Below, one piece after another: positions 15,586 through 24,649 of a stretch of DNA of 64,000 nt. Source of the DNA: Streptomyces sp. NRRL F-2580. GTDB taxonomy: Bacteria > Actinomycetota > Actinomycetes > Streptomycetales > Streptomycetaceae. The stretch covers positions 1 to 64,000 of the forward strand of contig NZ_JOIR01000003.1 of NCBI RefSeq assembly GCF_000720115.1. The letters run 5' to 3'. The notes beneath the pieces are model-generated. The model was not told the DNA's origin. It made no database searches and worked only from the letters and a program-made list of their open reading frames with translations. Made by a program: the position numbers and the translations under genes. How positions within the stretch are numbered: the stretch's first letter is position 1; the number at the start of each line of letters is the position of its first letter.

Positions 15586-16842
15586 TCACCCGAAGAAGTT
15601 CCGTACGTGCTCCAGCCCGTCGACCAGCGCGTCGACCTCGGCCGGAGAGGAGTACAGATAGAAAGACGCTCGCGTCGTCGCCGGAATTCCGTAGCGCAGG
15701 CAGACGGGGCGCGCGCAGTGGTGTCCCACGCGGACCGCGATGCCCTGCTCGTCCAGCACCTGGCCGACGTCGTGCGGGTGGATGTCGCCGAGGACGAAGG
15801 AGATCGCGGCGCCGCGGTCCTCGGCCGTGGTGGGGCCGATGATCCGCAGGTCCGGCACCTCGGCGAGGCGCTTGATCGCGTACTCGGTGATCGCGTGCTC
15901 GTGCGCGGCGATCTTGTCCATGCCGATCGCGGACAGGTAGTCCACGGCCGCGCCGAGGCCGACGGCCTGGGCGATCGGGGGCGTACCGGCCTCGAACTTG
16001 TGGGGCGCCGGGGCGTAGGTCGAGGCGTGCATCGACACGGTCTCGATCATCTCGCCGCCACCGAGGAACGGGGGCAGGTCCTCCAGGAGCTCCTGGCGGC
16101 CCCAGAGGACGCCGATGCCGGTCGGGCCGCACATCTTGTGGCCGGTGAAGGCCACGAAGTCGGCGCCGAGCGCCTGTACGTCCAGCGGCATGTGCGGGGC
16201 GGCCTGGGAGGCGTCGATCAGCACCAGGGCGCCGACGTCCTGGGCGCGCCGGACGATCGCCTCGACGGGGTTGACCGTGCCCATGATGTTGGAGACCAGC
16301 GTGAAGGAGACGATCTTCGTCTTCTCCGTGATGACCTCTTCGATGTTGGACAGGTCGAGCCGGCCGTCGTCGGTGAGGCCGAACCACTTCAGCTTCGCAC
16401 CGGTGCGCTGCGAGAGCAGCTGCCACGGGACGATGTTGGAGTGGTGCTCCATCTCCGTGATGGCGATCTCGGTCTCGCGGTCGACCCGGTAGGGCTCGTC
16501 CGCCCAGCCGAGCATGTTCGCGACCAGGTTGAGCGACTCCGAGGCGTTCTTGGTGAAGATCACCTCGTCGCGGCTCGGCGCGTTGATGAAGGCGGCGACC
16601 TTGTCGCGAGCGCCCTCGTACAGCGCCGTGGCCTCCTCGGCCAGCACGTGCACGCCACGGTGGACGTTGGCGTTGTGCTGCTCGTAGTACTCGTTCAGCG
16701 CGTCGAGCACCTGGCGCGGCTTCTGCGAAGTCGCCGCGTTGTCCAGGTAAACGATCTTCTTCCCGTCGTGGACCACACGATCCAGCAGGGGGAAGTCCTT
16801 GCGGATCGCCTCGATGTCGAGGAGGCCAGGCAGCTGTGTCAC
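15586..16842 (-). CDS. sufS: SufS cysteine desulfurase
   Basis: A 418-residue PLP-dependent class V aminotransferase-fold enzyme. It removes sulfur from L-cysteine to give alanine and an enzyme persulfide. The PLP lysine is Lys236 in GHKMCGP, and the catalytic cysteine is Cys376 in RVGHHCARP, the short loop pattern of type II desulfurases. LDNAATSQKP near residue 34 and the MEHHSN motif are also present. Its ATG overlaps the sufC stop (ATGA). Confidence 0.97.
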   Translation of the reverse strand: MTQLPGLLDIEAIRKDFPLLDRVVHDGKKIVYLDNAATSQKPRQVLDALNEYYEQHNANVHRGVHVLAEEATALYEGARDKVAAFINAPSRDEVIFTKNASESLNLVANMLGWADEPYRVDRETEIAITEMEHHSNIVPWQLLSQRTGAKLKWFGLTDDGRLDLSNIEEVITEKTKIVSFTLVSNIMGTVNPVEAIVRRAQDVGALVLIDASQAAPHMPLDVQALGADFVAFTGHKMCGPTGIGVLWGRQELLEDLPPFLGGGEMIETVSMHASTYAPAPHKFEAGTPPIAQAVGLGAAVDYLSAIGMDKIAAHEHAITEYAIKRLAEVPDLRIIGPTTAEDRGAAISFVLGDIHPHDVGQVLDEQGIAVRVGHHCARPVCLRYGIPATTRASFYLYSSPAEVDALVDGLEHVRNFFG

Positions 16843-17603
16843 GCGGTCGCGCCACCCTTCACGTACTTGTCGTAACCCTCGGCCTCCAGCTGGTCGGCGA
16901 GCTCGGCGCCACCGGACTCGGCGATACGGCCGTTCGCGAACACGTGCACGAAGTCGGGCTTGATGTAGCGCAGGATGCGCGTGTAGTGGGTGATCAGCAG
17001 GGTGCCGACCTCACCGCTCTCGCGGACGCGGTTGACGCCCTCCGAGACGATGCGCAGCGCGTCGACGTCGAGGCCGGAGTCGGTCTCGTCGAGGATCGCG
17101 ATCTTCGGCTTCAGGAGCTCCAGCTGCAGGATCTCGTGGCGCTTCTTCTCACCGCCGGAGAAGCCCTCGTTGACGTTGCGGTCGGCGAAGGCCGGGTCCA
17201 TGTGGAGCTGCTCCATCGCGGCCTTGACCTCCTTCACCCAGGTGCGCAGCTTCGGCGCCTCGCCGCGGATGGCGGTGGCCGAGGTGCGGAGGAAGTTGGA
17301 GACCGAGACGCCGGGGACCTCGACCGGGTACTGCATGGCGAGGAAGACGCCGGCGCGGGCACGCTCGTCGACGGACATCTCCAGGACGTCCTCGCCGTCG
17401 AGGGTCACGGTGCCACCGGTGATGGTGTACTTCGGGTGACCGGCGAGCGAGTACGCCAGGGTGGACTTGCCGGAGCCGTTCGGACCCATGATGGCGTGCG
17501 TCTCACCCTGCTTGACGGTGAGGTCGACGCCCTTGAGGATCTCGCGGGCGCCGTTCTCGGCCTCGACGGAGACGTGCAGGTCGTGGATTTCAAGCGTTGC
17601 CAT
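16839..17603 (-). CDS. sufC: SufC, Fe-S assembly ATPase
   Basis: A 254-residue ABC-type ATPase that forms the SufBCD scaffold complex. The Walker A motif is GPNGSGKST at residues 40-48. The signature is GFSGGEKKRHEI, the SufC variant, and Walker B is IAILDETDSGLD. The protein is soluble; there is no membrane partner. It follows the Rieske gene by 7 bp. Confidence 0.97.
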   Translation of the reverse strand: MATLEIHDLHVSVEAENGAREILKGVDLTVKQGETHAIMGPNGSGKSTLAYSLAGHPKYTITGGTVTLDGEDVLEMSVDERARAGVFLAMQYPVEVPGVSVSNFLRTSATAIRGEAPKLRTWVKEVKAAMEQLHMDPAFADRNVNEGFSGGEKKRHEILQLELLKPKIAILDETDSGLDVDALRIVSEGVNRVRESGEVGTLLITHYTRILRYIKPDFVHVFANGRIAESGGAELADQLEAEGYDKYVKGGATA

Positions 17604-17610
17604 GGATACC

Positions 17611-17928
17611 TCAGGACTCCTGGGTGAGGGAGACGAGCACGTCGTCCCCTTCGATCTTTACGGGGTATACGGGTACGGGGCGCGTCGCGGGCAGACCGGA
17701 GGGCTTGCCGGTGCGCAGGTCGAAGGCCGACCCGTGCAGCCAGCACTCGATCATGCAGTCCTCGACCTCGCCCTCCGAGAGCGAGACGTTCGCGTGCGAG
17801 CAGATGTCGTTGATCGCGAACACCTCCCCATCGGTGGAGACGATGGACACCGGCGTGCCGTCGAGTTCCACCCTCTTCGGGGTGTTCTCCTCCAGCTCGC
17901 TCAGCGCGCAGGCCTTGACGTAATTCAT
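17611..17928 (-). CDS. Rieske [2Fe-2S] ferredoxin in the suf operon
   Basis: A 105-residue Rieske-type ferredoxin, related to the ferredoxin subunits of aromatic dioxygenases. The cluster ligands are Cys-x-His in ICSHANVSL and Cys-x2-His in ECWLHGSAFD. It lacks a signal peptide, so it is cytoplasmic. Its ATG overlaps the sufD stop by one base (TGATG). Actinobacterial suf operons commonly carry this gene. A role in electron supply for cluster assembly is inferred from context only. Confidence 0.93.
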   Translation of the reverse strand: MNYVKACALSELEENTPKRVELDGTPVSIVSTDGEVFAINDICSHANVSLSEGEVEDCMIECWLHGSAFDLRTGKPSGLPATRPVPVYPVKIEGDDVLVSLTQES

Positions 17929-19106
17929 CAGACGGAACCCTGGAGCTCGGTCTCGATCTTGGTGAGCAGGCGCTCCTCGATGTCCGGGACACCGATCTGC
18001 TGGACGAGCTCGGCGAAGAAGCCGCGGACGACCAGACGGCGGGCCTTGTCGGCCGGGATGCCACGGGCCTGGAGGTAGAAGAGCTGCTCGTCGTCGAAGC
18101 GGCCGGTCGCCGAGGCGTGGCCGGCGCCGACGATCTCGCCGGTCTCGATCTCCAGGTTCGGCACCGAGTCGACGCGCGCGCCGTCCGTGAGGACGAGGTT
18201 GCGGTTCATCTCGTAGGTGTCGGTGCCCTCGGCGGTCTTCTCGATGAGCACGTCACCGATCCACACCGCGTGGGCGTCCTGGCCCTGGAGCGCGCCCTTG
18301 TAGACCACGTTCGACTTGCAGTGCGGCGCGTCGTGGTTGACCAGGAGGCGGTGCTCCTGGTGCTGGCCGGCGTCCGTGAAGTACAGGCCGAAGAGCTCGG
18401 CCTCGCCGCCGGGGCCGGCGTAGCTGATGCGCGGGTGGATGCGGACGACGTCGCCGCCGAAGGTGACCACGACCGACTTGAAGGTCGCGTCGCGGCCGAT
18501 CAGCGTGTTGTGCTGCGAGCAGTGGACGGCGGTGTCGTCCCAGTCCTGCACGGAGACGACGGTGAGCTTGGCGCCGTCGCCGACCAGGAAGTCGACGTTG
18601 GCGGCGCGCACGGCGTCACCGGTGTGGTCGATGACGATGACGGCCTCGGCGAAGGCCTGCACGTCGAAGACGGTGTGTCCGAAGGTGGTGCCGCCCTCGC
18701 CGTGCAGCGAGAGGCGCACCGGCTCGGTCAGGACGGCTTCCTTGGGCACGGTGACGACCGTGGCCTTGGCGAAGGACGAGAACGCCTGGGCGGCGATCCG
18801 GTCCACCGGGGTGCCGGCCTTGCCGATGCGCGGGTCGTCGCGGTCCACCGACTCGACCGTGACGCCCTCGGGCGCGTCGATCTGGGCCTTGATGGCGCCG
18901 TCGGCGACCGCCGTGCCGTCGTGGAGACCACGCAGGCGGGCCAGCGGGGTGAAGCGCCACTCCTCCTCGCGGCCGTGGGGCACGGGGAAGTCCGCCACGT
19001 CGAAGGACGGGGGGGCACTCATCCGGGTGGCGACGGTGGACTCGGCGGCCACCGCGATCGCGCCGGCGGTGGTCGAACCCGCCGGAATGTTCTGAGCCTC
19101 AGCCAT
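17928..19106 (-). CDS. sufD: SufD, Fe-S scaffold complex subunit
   Basis: A 392-residue SufD. It binds SufB and SufC in the scaffold complex. The beta-helix core is recognised by LRGLHDGTAV, GGDVVRIHPRISYAG, ELFGLYFTDAGQHQEHRL, NVVYKGALQGQDAHAVWIGDVLI and SVPNLEIETGEIVGAGHASATGRFDDEQLFYL. The last segment, with the GHAS-x-G sequence, is the most conserved. It follows sufB with 61 bp between stop and start. Confidence 0.96.
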   Translation of the reverse strand: MAEAQNIPAGSTTAGAIAVAAESTVATRMSAPPSFDVADFPVPHGREEEWRFTPLARLRGLHDGTAVADGAIKAQIDAPEGVTVESVDRDDPRIGKAGTPVDRIAAQAFSSFAKATVVTVPKEAVLTEPVRLSLHGEGGTTFGHTVFDVQAFAEAVIVIDHTGDAVRAANVDFLVGDGAKLTVVSVQDWDDTAVHCSQHNTLIGRDATFKSVVVTFGGDVVRIHPRISYAGPGGEAELFGLYFTDAGQHQEHRLLVNHDAPHCKSNVVYKGALQGQDAHAVWIGDVLIEKTAEGTDTYEMNRNLVLTDGARVDSVPNLEIETGEIVGAGHASATGRFDDEQLFYLQARGIPADKARRLVVRGFFAELVQQIGVPDIEERLLTKIETELQGSV

Positions 19107-19167
19107 GGCTGTCTTCGTGCTCTCTTCCTACGTCAAAGAATGTCTGCGGGACTCGGGCGGGTCGGAA

Positions 19168-20583
19168 TTACCCGACCGAGCCCTCCATCTGCAGCTCGAT
19201 CAGCCGGTTCAGCTCGAGGGCGTACTCCATGGGCAGCTCGCGCGCGATGGGCTCGACGAAGCCGCGCACGATCATGGCCATCGCCTCGAACTCCGTCATA
19301 CCGCGGCTCATCAGGTAGAAGAGCTGGTCGTCGGAGACCTTGGAGACGGTGGCCTCGTGGCCCATGGAGACGTCGTCCTCTCGGACGTCCACGTAGGGGT
19401 ACGTGTCCGAGCGGGAGATGGTGTCGACGAGGAGCGCGTCGCACAGCACGTTGGACTTCGAGCCGTGGGCACCCTCGCCGATCTCGACCAGGCCGCGGTA
19501 CGAGGTGCGGCCGCCGCCTCGCGCCACCGACTTGGAGACGATGTTCGAGGAGGTGTTCGGCGCCATGTGGACCATCTTGGAGCCGGCGTCCTGGTGCTGG
19601 CCCTCGCCCGCGAAGGCGATGGAGAGAGTCTCGCCCTTGGCGTGCTCGCCCATCAGGTAGACGGCCGGGTACTTCATGGTGACCTTGGAACCGATGTTGC
19701 CGTCGATCCACTCCATGGTCGCGCCCTCGTACGCCACGGCGCGCTTGGTGACCAGGTTGTAGACGTTGTTCGACCAGTTCTGGATCGTCGTGTAGCGGCA
19801 GCGGCCGCCCTTCTTCACGATGATCTCGACCACGGCACTGTGCAGCGAGTCCGAGGAGTAGATCGGGGCGGTGCAGCCCTCGACGTAGTGGACGTAGGCG
19901 TCCTCGTCCACGATGATCAGCGTCCGCTCGAACTGGCCCATGTTCTCCGTGTTGATACGGAAGTAGGCCTGGAGCGGGATGTCGACCTTGACGCCCTTGG
20001 GCACGTAGATGAACGACCCGCCCGACCACACGGCGGTGTTCAGCGACGCGAACTTGTTGTCGCCGACCGGGATGACCGTTCCGAAGTACTCCTGGAAGAG
20101 CTCCGGGTGCTCCTTCAGCGCGGTGTCCGTGTCGAGGAAGATGACGCCCTGCTCCTCCAGGTCCTCACGGATCTGGTGGTAGACGACCTCGGACTCGTAC
20201 TGGGCCGCGACACCGGCGACGAGGCGCTGCTTCTCCGCCTCGGGGATGCCGAGCTTGTCGTACGTGTTCTTGATGTCCTCCGGCAGGTCCTCCCAGGAAG
20301 CGGCCTGCTTCTCGGTGGAGCGCACGAAGTACTTGATGTTGTCGAAGTCGATGCCGGAGAGGTCGGAGCCCCAGTTCGGCATGGGCTTCTTGTCGAACAG
20401 CTTCAGGCCCTTGAGGCGGAGCTTCAGCATCCACTCGGGCTCGGACTTCTTCGCCGAGATGTCGCGGACGACATCCTCGGACAGACCCCGCTTGGCAGCG
20501 GCGCCGGCCGCGTCGGAGTCGGCCCAGCCGTATTCGTAGGTGCCCAGGCCATCGAGCTCAGGGTGAGCAGTCTCCGTGGTCAT
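19168..20583 (-). CDS. sufB: SufB, Fe-S scaffold complex subunit
   Basis: A 471-residue SufB on which the nascent cluster is thought to be built. It contains [50 protein letters not shown] with the conserved Cys of [16 protein letters not shown], and [28 protein letters not shown]. The C terminus [21 protein letters not shown] is standard. Its ATG overlaps the sufR stop by 4 bp (ATGA), so regulator and operon are co-transcribed. Confidence 0.97.
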   Translation of the reverse strand: MTTETAHPELDGLGTYEYGWADSDAAGAAAKRGLSEDVVRDISAKKSEPEWMLKLRLKGLKLFDKKPMPNWGSDLSGIDFDNIKYFVRSTEKQAASWEDLPEDIKNTYDKLGIPEAEKQRLVAGVAAQYESEVVYHQIREDLEEQGVIFLDTDTALKEHPELFQEYFGTVIPVGDNKFASLNTAVWSGGSFIYVPKGVKVDIPLQAYFRINTENMGQFERTLIIVDEDAYVHYVEGCTAPIYSSDSLHSAVVEIIVKKGGRCRYTTIQNWSNNVYNLVTKRAVAYEGATMEWIDGNIGSKVTMKYPAVYLMGEHAKGETLSIAFAGEGQHQDAGSKMVHMAPNTSSNIVSKSVARGGGRTSYRGLVEIGEGAHGSKSNVLCDALLVDTISRSDTYPYVDVREDDVSMGHEATVSKVSDDQLFYLMSRGMTEFEAMAMIVRGFVEPIARELPMEYALELNRLIELQMEGSVG

Positions 20584-21341
20584 GCGGGGTTCCTCCCGGC
20601 CGTACTTGCAGATACTGATGTGTCGGTCTGTGTCGTGCTCGCGCTACGCGGAATGAACGTCGTGCACACCCCGTCGCCATGGGCGATCGTGGCGAGGCGC
20701 TGCACGTGTGTCCCGAGCAGGCGGGAGAAGACCTCGGTCTCCGCCTCGCAGAGCTGCGGGAACTGCTCGGCGACGTGGGCGACCGGGCAGTGGTGCTGGC
20801 AGAGCTGTTCACCGCTGTGCGGACCGGGAGCGCTCTTCGCCGTAGCAGCGTACCCGTCCGCGGTCAACGCCTTGGCCAGGGCCTCCGCGCGGTCCCCGGG
20901 GGCGGCCGCGTCGACGGCTTCCCGGTAGCCACGCGCCTGCGTCTCCATCCGCGCCCTGGCGAAGGCGGCGACGGCCGCCTCGCCCTGTTCGCCGCCGCCG
21001 ACCGACTGCGCGATCCAGCGCAGGGCGTCGGCGGCGAGGGTGTCGTAGGACTGGTCGAAGGCGTCTCGGCCGCAGTCGGTGAGCGCGAAGACCTTGGCGG
21101 GCCGACCCCGGGTGCGCGCACCGTACACACGCTGCTCACGGGGTTCGACCACGTCGTCGGTGACGAGCGCGTCGAGGTGGCGGCGGACGGCGGCCTGGGT
21201 GAGGCCGAGGCGCTGCGCGAGGTCGGCGACGGTGGACGGACCGTGGTCCAGGATCGAGCGCGCCACTCGGTTGCGGGTTGACCGCTCCCCGGTGGCGAGC
21301 TCCCCCTGGGGGGCCTCGTTCTGCCGTTCGCCGTATTTCAC
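20580..21341 (-). CDS. sufR: SufR, Fe-S-sensing repressor of the suf operon
   Basis: A 253-residue DeoR/ArsR-type regulator. The N-terminal winged helix (about residues 20-85) contains [23 protein letters not shown] and a wing with [10 protein letters not shown]. The C-terminal sensor domain has the cluster ligand pattern Cys181-x3-Cys185-x12-Cys198 ([10 protein letters not shown] and QLCEAE), plus Cys226. An in-frame stop 18 nt upstream leaves GTG 21341 as the first start. No Shine-Dalgarno sequence precedes it, and a TAATTA -10 candidate lies at 21357-21362, so the mRNA may be nearly leaderless. The operator overlaps this start (21341-21354). SufR represses suf when it holds a 4Fe-4S cluster. 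Confidence 0.95.
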   Translation of the reverse strand: MKYGERQNEAPQGELATGERSTRNRVARSILDHGPSTVADLAQRLGLTQAAVRRHLDALVTDDVVEPREQRVYGARTRGRPAKVFALTDCGRDAFDQSYDTLAADALRWIAQSVGGGEQGEAAVAAFARARMETQARGYREAVDAAAPGDRAEALAKALTADGYAATAKSAPGPHSGEQLCQHHCPVAHVAEQFPQLCEAETEVFSRLLGTHVQRLATIAHGDGVCTTFIPRSASTTQTDTSVSASTAGRNPA

Positions 21342-21354
21342 AACGCCATTGTTG
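21341..21354. promoter_or_regulatory. SufR operator, CAAC-N6-GTTG
   Basis: CAAC (21341-21344), GCCATT, GTTG (21351-21354) is the perfect palindrome described for SufR in Streptomyces. It overlaps the sufR start codon and the presumed transcription start. The match is exact; function follows from the described motif. Confidence 0.85.
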
Positions 21355-21707
21355 CGTAATTAGTCGAGCCCCGACAAGCCGTGACGGAGGCCACTCCTGG
21401 TGGCCTCCATCACTAAGGGTTACCTTATTTGTCGACGCAGAGTTACTTGGAGGGGAAGATTCCGCACCCCTCCCGAGTGGCTTCGGGGAGCCGGTAAACG
21501 GCCCCCACCAGCACACCTCCGCCCATTGGCGTTCCCCGCCCCGGTGCACGCCGCGTTCCGGAAAAGATCACGGAAAGCGGCTGGGCCATCCGGACAGCCC
21601 GACGGAAAAGAGCCGTATTTCGCTACGCCAGGTCAGCAACGGGCCGCCCTTTACCCCTCGACCCCGGGGCCCGTGCTCCCTCCCGCGGCTCCGTAGACTC
21701 ACCCCTC
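21342..21707. other. 366-bp divergent intergenic region between sufR and the ABC exporter
   Basis: Besides the sufR promoter and operator, it holds a 33-nt hairpin (21381-21413), a TAAGG-GTTA-CCTTA palindrome (21414-21427) and a GGAGGGG/CCCCTCC stem (21449-21473). The rest, up to 21707, is lower in coding character. I found no credible small gene here. It also carries the exporter promoter. Confidence 0.6.
21381..21413 (-). other. strong 33-nt hairpin upstream of sufR
   Basis: GTGACGGAGGCCAC (21381-21394) and GTGGCCTCCATCAC (21400-21413) form a 14-bp stem with a 5-nt loop. On the minus strand the single odd pair is a G-U wobble, so the fold is complete only in minus-strand RNA. It lies 40 bp upstream of the sufR start and has no U tract. 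Confidence 0.6.
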
Positions 21708-22634
21708 ATGAGCAACGACCCCGCCGTGGAGATCCGCGGACTGGTGAAGCGGTACGGCGCCAAGACAGCGGTGGACGGCCTGGACCTCACCGTCCGTACG
21801 GCATCCGTCACCGCGGTCCTCGGTCCCAACGGCGCGGGCAAGACGACCACGGTGGAGACCTGCGAGGGCTACCACCGCCCCGACGCCGGAACCGTCCGCG
21901 TCCTCGGCCTCGACCCCGTCGCCCAGGCCGAGGCGCTGCGCCCGCGGATCGGCGTGATGCTCCAGTCCGGGGGCGTCTACTCCGGAGCCCGCGCGGTAGA
22001 GATGCTGCGCCACATGGCCAAGCTGTACGCCGACCCGCTCGACGTCGACACCCTGGTGGAACGCCTCGGACTCGGCGGCTGCGGCCGCACCGCCTACCGC
22101 CGGCTCTCCGGCGGCCAGCAGCAGCGCCTGGCCCTGGCCATGGCCGTCGTGGGCCGCCCCGAGCTGGTCTTCCTGGACGAGCCCACCGCCGGCCTGGACC
22201 CCCAGGCCCGCCGCGCGACCTGGGACCTCGTACGGGAGCTGCGCACCGACGGGGTCACCGTCGTCCTCACCACCCACCACATGGACGAGGCCGAGCAGCT
22301 CTCGGACGAGGTCGCCGTCGTGGACGCGGGCCGGGTCATCGCGCACGGCAGCCCCGAGCAGCTCTGCCGGGGCGGCGCCGAGAACACCCTGCGCTTCACC
22401 GGCCGCCCCTCCCTCGACCTCGCCTCGCTGCTGAAGGCGCTGCCCGACGGCACCCAGGCCGCCGAGCTCGTCCCGGGCACCTACCGGGTCACCGGCGACG
22501 TCCACCCGCAGCTGCTGGCCACCGTCGCCTCCTGGTGCGCGCAGCACGGCGTGATGCCGGACAGCCTCACCGTGGAGCGGCACACCCTCGAAGACGTGTT
22601 CCTGGAGCTGACCGGTAAGGAGCTGCGCGCATGA
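21708..22634 (+). CDS. ABC transporter ATP-binding protein (DrrA/CcmA-like exporter)
   Basis: A 308-residue ATPase. Walker A is GPNGAGKTT near residue 43, the signature is LSGGQQQRLALA, and Walker B is ELVFLDEPTAGLDP. A His switch follows in VLTTHHMDEAEQL. The C-terminal 90 residues are the extension of the drug-exporter ABC-2 subfamily. Its stop overlaps the permease start by 4 bp (ATGA), so it acts with that protein. The substrate is unknown, but the location upstream of ctaA is conserved in Streptomyces. Confidence 0.93.
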   Translation: MSNDPAVEIRGLVKRYGAKTAVDGLDLTVRTASVTAVLGPNGAGKTTTVETCEGYHRPDAGTVRVLGLDPVAQAEALRPRIGVMLQSGGVYSGARAVEMLRHMAKLYADPLDVDTLVERLGLGGCGRTAYRRLSGGQQQRLALAMAVVGRPELVFLDEPTAGLDPQARRATWDLVRELRTDGVTVVLTTHHMDEAEQLSDEVAVVDAGRVIAHGSPEQLCRGGAENTLRFTGRPSLDLASLLKALPDGTQAAELVPGTYRVTGDVHPQLLATVASWCAQHGVMPDSLTVERHTLEDVFLELTGKELRA

Positions 22635-23413
22635 GCGCCGGTACGTTCACCCCCAACCCGGGGGCCGCGCCCGTGTCCCGCATGATCCTCGCGCAGACGG
22701 CTCTGGAGACCCGGATGCTGCTGCGCAACGGGGAGCAGCTGCTGCTGACCGTGATCATCCCGGCGCTGCTGCTGACCCTCTTCTCCGCCGTCGACATCGT
22801 CACGGTGCCCGTTCAAGAGGGGGGCGGCGAGAAGTCCGTGGACTTCCTCGCCCCCGGCATCCTCGCGCTCGCCGTGATGTCCACCGCCTTCACCGGCCAG
22901 GCCATCGCCACCGGCTTCGACCGCCGCTACGGGGTCCTCAAGCGGCTCGGGGCCTCCCCGCTGCCGCGCTGGGCCCTGATGGCCGCCAAGACCCTGTCGG
23001 TGCTGGTCACCGAGGTGCTCCAGATCGCCCTGCTGACGGTGATCGCCTTCGCCCTGGGCTGGTCCCCGCACGGGAACCCGCTGTCGGTCGCCGCGCTGAT
23101 CCTGCTGGGCACCGCCGCCTTCTCCGGGCTGGGGCTGCTGATGGCGGGGACGCTCAAGGCCGAGATGACGCTGGCCGCCGCCAACCTGGTCTTCCTGCTG
23201 CTGCTGGTCGGCGGCGGGGTGATCGTGCCCCTGGAGAAGTTCCCGGAGGCCGCGCGGTCCGTCCTCGGGCTGCTGCCCATCGCGGCCCTGTCCGACGGCC
23301 TGCGCGAGGTGCTCCAGCACGGGGCCGCGCTGCCGTGGGGCGACGCGGCCGTGCTCGCCGGCTGGGCCGTACTCGGTCTGGGCGCCGCCGCGCGCCTCTT
23401 CCGCTGGGAATGA
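22631..23413 (+). CDS. ABC-2 type transporter permease
   Basis: A 260-residue membrane protein with about six helices: LLLTVIIPALLLTLFSAV, FLAPGILALAVMSTAFTGQA, LSVLVTEVLQIALLTVIAFAL, AALILLGTAAFSGLGLLMAG, LVFLLLLVGGGVIVPLEKFP and a last helix. The motif GFDRRYGVLKRLGASPLPRW in the second loop and the P-E-K-F-P motif are typical of the ABC-2 exporter family. It is the partner of the preceding ATPase. Confidence 0.92.
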   Translation: MSAGTFTPNPGAAPVSRMILAQTALETRMLLRNGEQLLLTVIIPALLLTLFSAVDIVTVPVQEGGGEKSVDFLAPGILALAVMSTAFTGQAIATGFDRRYGVLKRLGASPLPRWALMAAKTLSVLVTEVLQIALLTVIAFALGWSPHGNPLSVAALILLGTAAFSGLGLLMAGTLKAEMTLAAANLVFLLLLVGGGVIVPLEKFPEAARSVLGLLPIAALSDGLREVLQHGAALPWGDAAVLAGWAVLGLGAAARLFRWE

Positions 23414-23481
23414 AACCCTTCCCCTCGCGCCGAGAATGCCGCGAGGATGGGCGCCTCCACACATGAAGCCGGGGGGCGGAC

Positions 23482-24615
23482 ATGGTGCAGCGGGAGGCCG
23501 TACTTCGGCTGGACGAGCAGTGGGCACAGGTGCGGTCGGGGGCGGCGCACGCGGAACCGGAGGAGCGCGAGCGGCTCCTCGACGAGCTGATCGGCGCCCT
23601 GCGCCCCCTCGCGGACGACCCGCAGTGCACCGCGCTGCTCGGGCTGCGCCTCGCCGACCGGGCCGCCCTGCGGTTCGCCGCGGGGGACCGCGCGGGAGCG
23701 CTGGCCACGATCGAGGAGGGGCTGCGCAGCTCCGAGCGCGCGGCCCGGTACTCCCCCGAGTTCGCCCGCTGGTACGCCCGCGGGCTGATCAACCACGGGG
23801 TGTGGCTGGCCTGGCCGCTGAGCGACGGGGCCCGGCTGCCGAAGCACCCGCTGGGACCGGCCGGCGGAGGGGGGCCGAGCGCCATGGAGCGGGCGGCCGG
23901 GGAGCGCGCCCGCGACCTGACCCGGAGCGCGGTGGAGGTGTGGGCGGGACTGGACCAGCGCGATCCGGTCAACCGGCGGGGCCTCGCCCAGGCCAAGGTG
24001 TTCCTCGGGGACCGCCTCGCCGAGCTGGGCTTCGCCGAGGACGCGGTGGCCTGGGCGGTGGACGCGGAGTCCGACTTCCGGCAGCTGCTGCTCGCGGATC
24101 CCGCCGCGGAGGCGTCGCAGGAGGCCGAGGAGGCCCTGGACCACATCGGCCGCCAGCTGGAACTGCGGCTGCGCTTCCTGGCCTTCGAGTCCCTGGTCGG
24201 CCTGCGCGCGCGGGGGCTGATGCCCGAACGGCTGCTGCCGCAGGCCGTGGTGGCCGCCCGCATCCAGGGGGCGGAGGAATCCGAGGTCGCGGCCCGGCTG
24301 CGCCTCGACCCCGAACAGGTGCGGACGATGCTGGAGGTCACGCCCTGGCTCGCGGTGTGGCGCGTCGAGGTGCGCGGTCCTGACGGACTATGGAACGTAT
24401 TAGCGCATCCCTGGCACAGCACCACAGAAGTAAGGAACCAGACGGCCGAGGACGTAGCGGGCGAACTGGTGCGCGGGTTCGTCGGCTCGACGGACTACCC
24501 GGGCGACGGCGTCCCCTGGCGCATCCTGCTGTGGTGGCACGAGGAGGGCGAGCCCGCGGGAGCGAAGTACCGCCTGGTCGTCGGCCCCGACGCCGCCATG
24601 GGCACCCCCTCGTGA
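23482..24615 (+). CDS. conserved hypothetical protein (377 aa)
   Basis: A soluble, Leu/Ala/Glu-rich protein without signal peptide or membrane helices. ATG 23482 follows a G-rich stretch. The N-terminal 280 residues are predicted mostly helical and look like tetratricopeptide-type repeats (DRAALRFAAGDRAGALATIEEGLRSSERAARYS and DRLAELGFAEDAVAWAVDAESDFRQLL). From about 265, EESEVAARLRLDPEQVRTMLEV resembles a helix-turn-helix. The last 90 residues contain TPWLAVWRVEVRGPDGLWN and WRILLWWHEEG, a beta-rich end. I do not recognise the family; a regulatory or scaffold role is possible but unproven. Confidence 0.8.
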   Translation: MVQREAVLRLDEQWAQVRSGAAHAEPEERERLLDELIGALRPLADDPQCTALLGLRLADRAALRFAAGDRAGALATIEEGLRSSERAARYSPEFARWYARGLINHGVWLAWPLSDGARLPKHPLGPAGGGGPSAMERAAGERARDLTRSAVEVWAGLDQRDPVNRRGLAQAKVFLGDRLAELGFAEDAVAWAVDAESDFRQLLLADPAAEASQEAEEALDHIGRQLELRLRFLAFESLVGLRARGLMPERLLPQAVVAARIQGAEESEVAARLRLDPEQVRTMLEVTPWLAVWRVEVRGPDGLWNVLAHPWHSTTEVRNQTAEDVAGELVRGFVGSTDYPGDGVPWRILLWWHEEGEPAGAKYRLVVGPDAAMGTPS

Positions 24616-24649
24616 AACTTTGCACAAGGGGTCGCCTACGATATGGGGC

